Assembly: GCF_949628215.1 (NCBI RefSeq)
Contig: NC_134278.1
Span: forward strand, 32,940,115 to 33,004,114
Direction of reading: 5' to 3'
DNA from: Phalacrocorax aristotelis
Taxonomy: Eukaryota; Chordata; Aves; Suliformes; Phalacrocoracidae
DNA: 64,000 nt
The notes beneath the pieces were generated by a model. That model ran no database searches. It was not told the DNA's origin and saw only the letters and a program-made list of their open reading frames with translations. Position 1 is the first letter of the stretch, and each line of letters begins with the position of its first letter. The position numbers were made by a program, and so were the translations under genes. Of this stretch, positions 52,301 through 61,300 are shown in pieces.

Positions 52301-55300
52301 AGTGGGGAAGAATTTTAAAAAAGAAAAAAAAGGCACAAATTGTCCTGTACAGGTTTTGTTCTAATGAATGAATATTTTCCAGTTTAAAACCTGAAAAAAA
52401 TCCAAGCCGCCATAATCCACAGTAGCACTCAGGATGAAGAGGTAACAATAACATACTCGGAAGCTAAAGTGTGTTCATCTACCCCATAATTCCTTGGGGA
52501 CAGTAAGAGATTCTGGACTTGTCATCACTGTCATATCATTTATTCATCTGTGGGGAATCAATGGAATTGGATTAATCAGAGGCTTTTCTGATTCACAGCC
52601 ACAAAGTTTCAGGACTTTGCATCTAACTGGGTAGACCCTGGGAAATGTTTGGCTGACGCACACTCTACTTACAGGTGCACCAGGAAGACCTTGGGGACCA
52701 GGCTCACCATCAAGTCCACGAGCTCCCTACAAAACAAGGAGGTAACACAAGACATTCAAATGAATTGCTGAAACACTAACAACTTACGCTCCCTCCTGGT
52801 TTGCTGGAAGGTGCAACTTCTTTACAGCTGAGGTTTTTTTATAGCTCTGACTATAAAAGAAAAAAAAAACACATCGAAGAATTTTGGCAAATTTTTTTTT
52901 ATCTATCTTGGTTTTTTGTGGAGTTATAAAAGCCAATATTTTTAACTATGGAAAAACATTCAAAAAATGACATTCAGTTCATTCTCCAAAAAATCACACT
53001 GGACAATGAGGAGGTAGTCCTTTTCATACTACTTGAGAAAATGTCTGTGTTGTCCTTAATAATATTATATCCTTCACCACATAATAGAATAGCACCAAAA
53101 CATGAATAGAAATCATCAAGTGCAGCACAGCTATTTTTATCACATATGTTTCAAGGAAATAATGCAATTGCTACTCTGAAAGTAATTTTAAATGGAGACA
53201 AAAAAAGGTTTAAAAAAGATTTACAGAAAATGAGAAACTCCTTTGTCAAGCAGATATAAATATTTCAAATAGACAAAACAACACAAAAAATGTAGGCAAA
53301 TAACTATGAAGAATTAGAAGATATAAAGAAGGCCAGAAAAGCAAAGTAGGCTTCACAACTGTGTTAGTATCTTCTCATGAGAAGATTCACAATCAGGACA
53401 AATTTTATGCTGTTTCTGAGCATAGATGATCACAGAATAAGGCTTCCGTGATTTCGTTTCTGGAGAAGGAAACAATGGCATGATTGCTGTATTTTATTCC
53501 TTCCAGAAATTTTTACCATATTTAGCCAGATCATAAGAATAGAAATGAAACAGTCAGTTTTGAAATGACAGTTAAAACCATTTCAATGAACAGCAGGAAA
53601 ATTACCCAGCAAAGCCAGAGACCATATAAACATGAATCCCACTGGAAGCAACTTAAGACACAAAAGCTGCGAGAGACAGAAAGAATGGCGAAAGAACAAA
53701 CTCCTAATAAAAAACTCTGACAAAAACTGGGACAGTGGAAGCAAACGATCCAGGAAGACGGAAATCGCAGGAGGGACTACTTAATACATTTTAGCTTTAA
53801 ATAAAACATGCTATAGTTTATAGCTGCTATAACTTGCTATCTTGCTAACTACATACTTGCACACATGCCAAACTACTATAAATCCAAGGATCAGAGGGAA
53901 AGGTATGAAGAGTACATGCACTTCATGAAGCAGAAGGACCAAGCTGCCTTTCTTCATAGCCAGAAGTAGAGTAGCTATGGAAATACAGCTGGTGGAAGAG
54001 AGAAAAATGCAGGGGGGAAAAGGAGAAATTTAAATAAGCTTTAAAAACATTCAGTGGTGTATATTTTTTTATCCAGGCATTTTATGGAAAGAAAGGTTAA
54101 TACTTACTTTGGTACCTTTAGGTCCTGTTATACCATTTATACCTCTGATACCTAGGATGCCCTAAAAATGAAAAGTATATTAAAATTATGGTTAAATCTT
54201 TTCATGAGAACTGTCCTAGTTTTCAGACAGAAGACTCAAGAAAGCATGTAGAACTCTTTATGCTTATTTTACTACTTTCTTAGTATAAAAGGAAAAATCC
54301 AGCTATTTCTGCATTAGAATATTTAACTTATAAGGTAATTTGATATTTTACTAATTTAGGACTTTTAAAAATAATAACAAAACTATCAGGTTGAATGCTA
54401 CAACCACAAATACACCTTAAGGACTGAAAAAACCCACTGATTTCTCTTCTTGATTACTGCAGAGTTGAAGCATTCTCCCTGTGCAGCCTGTGTGAGAGGA
54501 ACTCATGAAGGCCAGATTTGCAAAAGTACTAAGTTGTCTGAAGTGAGCTATAGGACAGATGCAGGGAAAAGGCACCATGTGGCTTTACAGAACTCTAGAG
54601 GTAGGCAAAATTGGGCATGCTTTTTGAGAATAAAAGTGCTAAGTTTATACGCCCACCAGACTTGAGAGGCTGGACTGAACAGACATTCTAGTGTAGCAGG
54701 TTGCAACATAACTATCATCACTTCCTCTCAAAATAGTCTCATGGGAAATTTGGCTTCAATTTTTAACTCTTCCTGAGAGACTGAAACTACATGGCCTGTC
54801 TCCTCTCTGCAGAGAGACCAAACCCTCAGCCATAATGTGTTTATCCTGCAAAAAGAATGTGCTACAACTTTGTTAACAAAACAGCTACAGGCACTTCAAA
54901 GCAGCATAGAAAAACCTACTCCTTGACCAGACTCTTGATGGGCAGCCCTTTTACTTTTACTTTTACTGGCCCTTCAGATAGAAGAAGCTGCATCTTACAC
55001 AAGTACTTTTTCTGCACCAGGGCCCTAGGGATACTTTTTTCAGCATCAAACATAAAAAGGATTCCACCCTTTCCTTTACTTGGTCTCTGGTCTTTCTTTA
55101 ATCCAAATCTGGAGATTAATGTTGTTTTATGTTTATAGAGAATTCTGTAATTTAGGATTTGGATGTCATGTGCATCAAAGTAAGCTCCTGTATATCATCA
55201 CACCTTACACCAATGGTATTAAAGAAATAGTTTCACATCCAAGGAAAAAAACAATAAAACCCCACCAGAAAATAAACTATAGAAATTAAACATGTTATGC

Positions 55301-58300
55301 CTAAAGTCTCTGCCTATTTCTTTTACTTAGAATGACCCCTTTATTCTGTTTCCTGTTGCCTCTTCAGACGTGATAACTATAAGAGCAGCTCCTCACAAGG
55401 AAACAAGCTCAGGAGATATGTGCCAGAACAAAAAGTCAGGTGAAGCAAGACAGGAAAATAATTCACAAATCTTAAGTGCGATTGAAGGTTTCTTTCTTGG
55501 CATGGAAAAAGGTGAAAAACTGAAAGGGAAAAAAAAGTCTATTCTTCAGTGGCTGTTACTTCAAGTTTTAGCTAAGCCTTAATTTCACAGTTAAGCATGT
55601 TTTAAACATAAACACAGCTTTGAAAGGCTGAAGTCAGAGTAATCAAAATTATGGAAAGGAAGGCCAGGGAAAAAAAGCTATTTGCACAGTCTAAACACAA
55701 CACAAAATTTAGGACATTAAATAATTTTAAAAATAATCCTCTCTATAGAAATAGTTAGAGCTTTGTGCCACACAATAGTGCAGCTTTTTGGAGGGACTTA
55801 AATAATTCTACCTTCCCTCATAGACATTATGGCAGAAGAAAGGGAAAGGTGTGTGGCATGTTTATAATATCTATTTTCTTACAATAAGAAGAAAAAAGTT
55901 ATGACATAATAAAGCAAATGGGCAACACTGTTTAAGAGGAAATACTTTACTGGAGGGCCTTGAGCTCCCACTTCACCACTGGGTCCTTGGTCCCCTTCTT
56001 CACCCTGGGAAAGCAAAAGGAAAACATCTATAGCTGATCCATACCATGCATATTACTCCCTCATTGTAGCAGGTACGTTTACTACTGTTGTTTTCTGTCA
56101 CCATGTCCTGCTTGAAGGAAATCCAAATGAAGTCATACTACTTCCTCAGAACATAGACAGGGATTCATTTAGGTTCACATTCCATTCAACTATTAGTCAA
56201 AAGGGTAATTTCAAAACCACCTCAGTATAAAGAATAACAATAATACTTTACTCCTAATCTGTCTGTCATTCCTTTTATTCTTGATGTTAACCTCTTTTAG
56301 TTTTTATAGTTTTTTTAGATTAAAAGCATAATGAAGGTATACCCATATATGTGAATGGACTGGATATGCTACTAGCTCTGCATCACAATATCGCACTGCG
56401 CTTCAGAATTTTTTGAAAACCAAAATGGTAAAATGCCTTATCTGGTCAAATCCCAATTTGATTAGATGACAACCTCTCTCATACAATGACAGTGCACACT
56501 AGTGGAATGACAATATTTACTCCCAGTTTAATTTGCACACAGGGATTTTGGAGCATAAGACAACAGGAAAAAATAAGGGAGCTATTTCTAGTATGGCAAT
56601 ATTCTTTTCAATATGCTTAGGAATAGAGGGCAGGGAGTGGTGGGGTTTTTTAAATAAAACAGAACATTTTTCTTGGATTTTTTTTCTCCCAACATTGAAG
56701 CACAGACGAAGGTAGTACAAAACTTCTCAACTTTTCTTACAAATATCTTAATGTTAAACAAGGTTAACTCAAATAAAATACCTTAAAAGAGTACACATTT
56801 CAGTCTCCAAGCTGAATTGGACTTGGCATCTTTACTGCAGTTATAATCTTTCTTTGCCTATGAACTTGTACTGTGTCCTTTCTCTCTCAAATGCATTACC
56901 CTCTCATTCTTCCTGTCCCTGTTACTACACAGCTGTGCCACAGAAAAATTTACCTGGTAATTCCACAGAATACCTCTGCATTTAAATGTTTGGAAGTTTT
57001 CCAATTAATAAATTTTACTTCAGTTTTTTCCTTGAAAATTAAATTGCATGTTGAAAATAAAAAGCAGAGGAGTACAGCAGCACTGACTTCTGCATCATAA
57101 TAAACACAGAGTACAGGTGAATGAAGTATGGAGATGTGCCTTTAGTTACTCTGGCATATGTAGCATGTCTTCATGCATGTGTTTGAAAACAAGGCTAAAC
57201 TACTATTACCTCGCTAACAACAGCAGGTGTTCCTTTTTATTTTTTGCTCTTTTTTTTACCTTATAACCTTGTCTTCCTGGTTCTCCAGACTCTCCTTTTG
57301 AACCTTTCTGTCCCTAAAATAAATGTAAAAACCAAACAAAATAATTAGAGCTTATTAAAAAATAAGATACAGTGTTTTGCAAAACAGACAGACTCCTCAG
57401 AACTATCTTGCTGTTCCCTCTGCAATTCAAATGCTTCCTCACCTATCCAGTTAACAACACGTATCAAGCACCGTGTTCAAAATGATCTGTTTCTTGATGT
57501 AGCAGGGTTGTCAGACAGTTTTCTAGACAGGTCAGTATTTCTTCTTAGGTTAGCCCATAATGATTTCCTCAGGCCAACAGAATTCCCAGAAACCAGCAAA
57601 GAATACATTTAAAAATCTTAGATAAAATGAGACTTTAAAAGCATTCATTTCAATTTAGTAGGTTACACATCTCCCATGAGAAGAAAAAGAAATAAAAAAG
57701 ACAAAGGATTTGAGAGAATATTTAGTTTCAGGAGTCATCAGACTACTGGTCTGCAAAGTAAATAAAGAAATCCTTCAAAGACTCTAATCCTTTCAGGACC
57801 ACGCATAAATTTTACCCTGAAGATTACAACAGCAGTAAGAGATTTCAACAAGATGATGTTATTTTGGCAGTAAGGAATTGAAATAACTCTAAGCATCCAC
57901 ACTGATGCACTGTTTTTTGAAATTAACAGTGAACTGCCCTTCTGTCAAGCCAGCAATTACCCTCCCTAGTGCTCCGAGACGGTATCTCTATAAGGAATGC
58001 TTGAACAAACAGATTCTTTTACCTTCATTCCCATTAAGCCAGCATGTCCTGGGCGGCCAGGTGGACAAGCATTGGGACACTGGAAAAGCATCCACATGGT
58101 TAGTACCACATAGGTGGAATACGGTTGTTGGAAATTATTTTCAAAAAAACATGGACAACTATCTTACCAATGGATCCCCATCTTGCAGGCCAATTGTTCC
58201 CTAAATCAAATGAAATTAAATCAGTCAGTAAAAGAGAAATAACCAGACTAGACGCATTAGACAATATAGTCATTAGACAAACAGGAAATACTACTATCTA

Positions 58301-61300
58301 AAGCTGGAATCAGAACTATAATCAACCAAAGGTTCTCCAACATGAGAACATCTAAACTGTAGAATTTCATTGTAGGATTGCAGGTACCTGCAATATCCTG
58401 TCCTCTAACTTAGATCAACTTTTCTGAAAAATAAAGTATTTCTTTTGGTTTTTAAGCTACATAAACCATATTTTCTATTAAATATAGAGCACATATTTGA
58501 AACCCCATGAATTTCCAACAGAACCCAAGACAATTTCTGTAATAAGGACAACTTTTACTTTTCCAACTTACTACCGTTCAAGATTCAGATCTTTACAGAG
58601 AAAATAATCTTCTCACAATGCAAGTATTGGTAGACGAGCCAGATGTCTGGCAGTTAGTGGAACTGCAATAAACTAGAGATGAGTGTACAACGAGATGGAC
58701 TCAGTGGGGGAAAGGTAATTCCTCATATTAAATCAAATACTTGGTGGAAGCTAACGGGAGGCTTATGAGGCACAACAGGGAGAAATATGATTTCACAGCA
58801 GCAGCTGGACTCTTTAAAGGCCAGTGGGAGGGAGCACACTGTTTCAGAGAAGCACATGGGGTTTTAAGGAATGAGCTGCTCTCCTTTTATACAGAAGGAT
58901 TTTAAAAAAGCTCAGGGTATGTTTGGGTCCATAATATCATCAACTAGAAGTGGGATTGTGGCACTTCAGAAATTTAAAAAGGACAAAACTGCCCAGGAAT
59001 AGAAGCAGCATACACCATTTTTGAGAATTCATTTTTAATTGTTTACTAAATACTCTTTTCACTTTATCATTCACACTTTTTACAATGCCTCTGTCAACTC
59101 TCTGGCAACTTCAATGAAAACAAAATACACAGCACAAATAAAGCATACAGATTGAGGGTCTGTCCAGCAGAGGTACAGCTTTTAAAAAGACGTTAGTAAG
59201 ACACAAGCACATTTCCCAGTGATTTGCATTTCACAGCACCCAGCCTCCAACGTCTCTGCCAGACACTCAGTTTTATCTCACTGGGCAGGTAAATAGCCAC
59301 AAGACAAAGGCATAACACACATTCCCCCTCCCAAGAGGCTCAAAGAAGATAACCATTCACTTATAGAGGCAAAGCACCACTGCAAAGCTTTCTTACATCC
59401 TTTGCAAGTAGCAGGCCTGGTTGCAACAAAGGCTTTAGAAATTAACCCACCTGGGAGCATATATGTCTGGCTCATAAGCCAAACATTAAATTTTTCTCCT
59501 CCTAACAGAAGAAAGTCTATCTCTGCTGAATTACTACTAGTGAGGCTTAACAAAGACTACGTTTACAGTACTACTTGAATGAACAAGGAAGTTTAAACCC
59601 TGTAAAAGTTACAGTTTAAGACCATTTGCATAAATGGGAAAACATCATGACAGAAGTTGCACAGTTTGCATTTCAAAGTAACTTTGATAACCATAAAGAC
59701 TAGCAACTTGCTTTCTAAATGAAAGATCAAATGTTAATATTATTAAATGAGGCTTTGACCACAAGCCTCTAGACATTGTGAATTAATATAGCTTGATGAA
59801 ATCCTAAGGTTGGTATTCAGCTGTAGGACTTGAGAAGTTTTGTTCAAGCAGCAACAGTACATAATTCAGACATTAGCACATATTAAAGGCAATCACTTAC
59901 CCGAGGGCCTGGTGGTCCTGGTGGCCCTGGTGGCCCTCTTTTTCCTGGATCTCCCTAAAAAAGGATAATTTTGTTGATTCATCATAATACTGACAACCAG
60001 CGGTTACATATTCATACCACACAACAACAGTGAGAAATGAAGTAGCTGCAGAACGATGGGCTAGGTAACCAATTAAAACCTAAACCCACAACATGGCTCC
60101 AATAGTAGAATGGGAAAACCAATTTTTTAGTAGAAAGGGAGCCATGCTGAGGAGTAGGAGTCACAAAAAACAATTCCATTTCAGCAGCTTTAGGAAGCTG
60201 AAACATCTGACCACAGGATCATCTATGCACTCCTCTATCTCATAACTGCTAATTAAGTACTGAATTGAAAGAACCCTAGTAACTGGCAAAAATGCCCAAA
60301 GCACAGAGAGGAAAAAAAATCCCCTTTTTCAGAGCCCATGATGAATTTACCAAGTTAGAATCTTCTCCTGTTTGTGAAGTTTTGATGTACAATAAAGCCA
60401 ACACAGAACCTCTGCAAATTATTTTTTCTGAATGCTTTTAATTAAAATCAGTCTAATATTCTGACAGGGACCACCTTTTAATTTAATACTGTCATTTCAA
60501 TAGTATGGTTGATATGTTATTAAATCATAAATAAAATGAACAAGATGAATATAGAAAAATTATTCACTAATTCTCAAAATGCATGAGCTATAGAGCCATA
60601 GGCTTAAAAAACACCAAAAAAGAATATTTCTCTCCCACACAATATGTAATTACATTATGGGACTCATTATCGTAGATGCGTTGTGGAAGTCCATGATAAA
60701 AATGGATTCAAAAAGAGAATGACTACAATAATGGAGGATAGGCCAACGTATATAGCTTTTGAAAAAGGCAGCACAGATGCAATTTCTGATTCAGGCAGTC
60801 TCTGAACTGCTGACTCCCAGAATGTGGGACAATATGACAGAAAAATGTCATTTTACAAATAGCATGTACACTTCCCTAGGTATCCATTATTGCCCTTTCT
60901 ACAGCAAGACAGTGAGCTAGGTAGATCATCTTCTGAAACAAACTGGCAGTTTTTAGGGGTTTTTTTTATATTCATTTATATGACAGAGTACAACACATGG
61001 GGAGAGGTAAGCATTAAAAAGTAGGCTTCATTAAACAAAATTTTAATGCTATTTCAGATTTCAAGTGAAAAAATAACAACCAGTTTCAGTTTGAATTTCA
61101 GTGGTAAAGTATGGAGTCAAAATATGAGTGTGCTGAAACTGAGTGCACAGTTTAGCAGTAAGGTCACTAGATGGAGTCACTCTTAAAATGAGACTAAGAA
61201 GAAATACCAAATTGCCCTTTTCACCGATATGCAAATGGAAAACAGAAATAGTATGTGGTCATGTACCATAACACATACATGAGCATTAAAGCTAAAGGTC

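Noticed and set aside
53425..53450. Possible CR1 tail (ATCACAGAAT)
   Set aside because: Only a short word matches and no CR1 body adjoins it.
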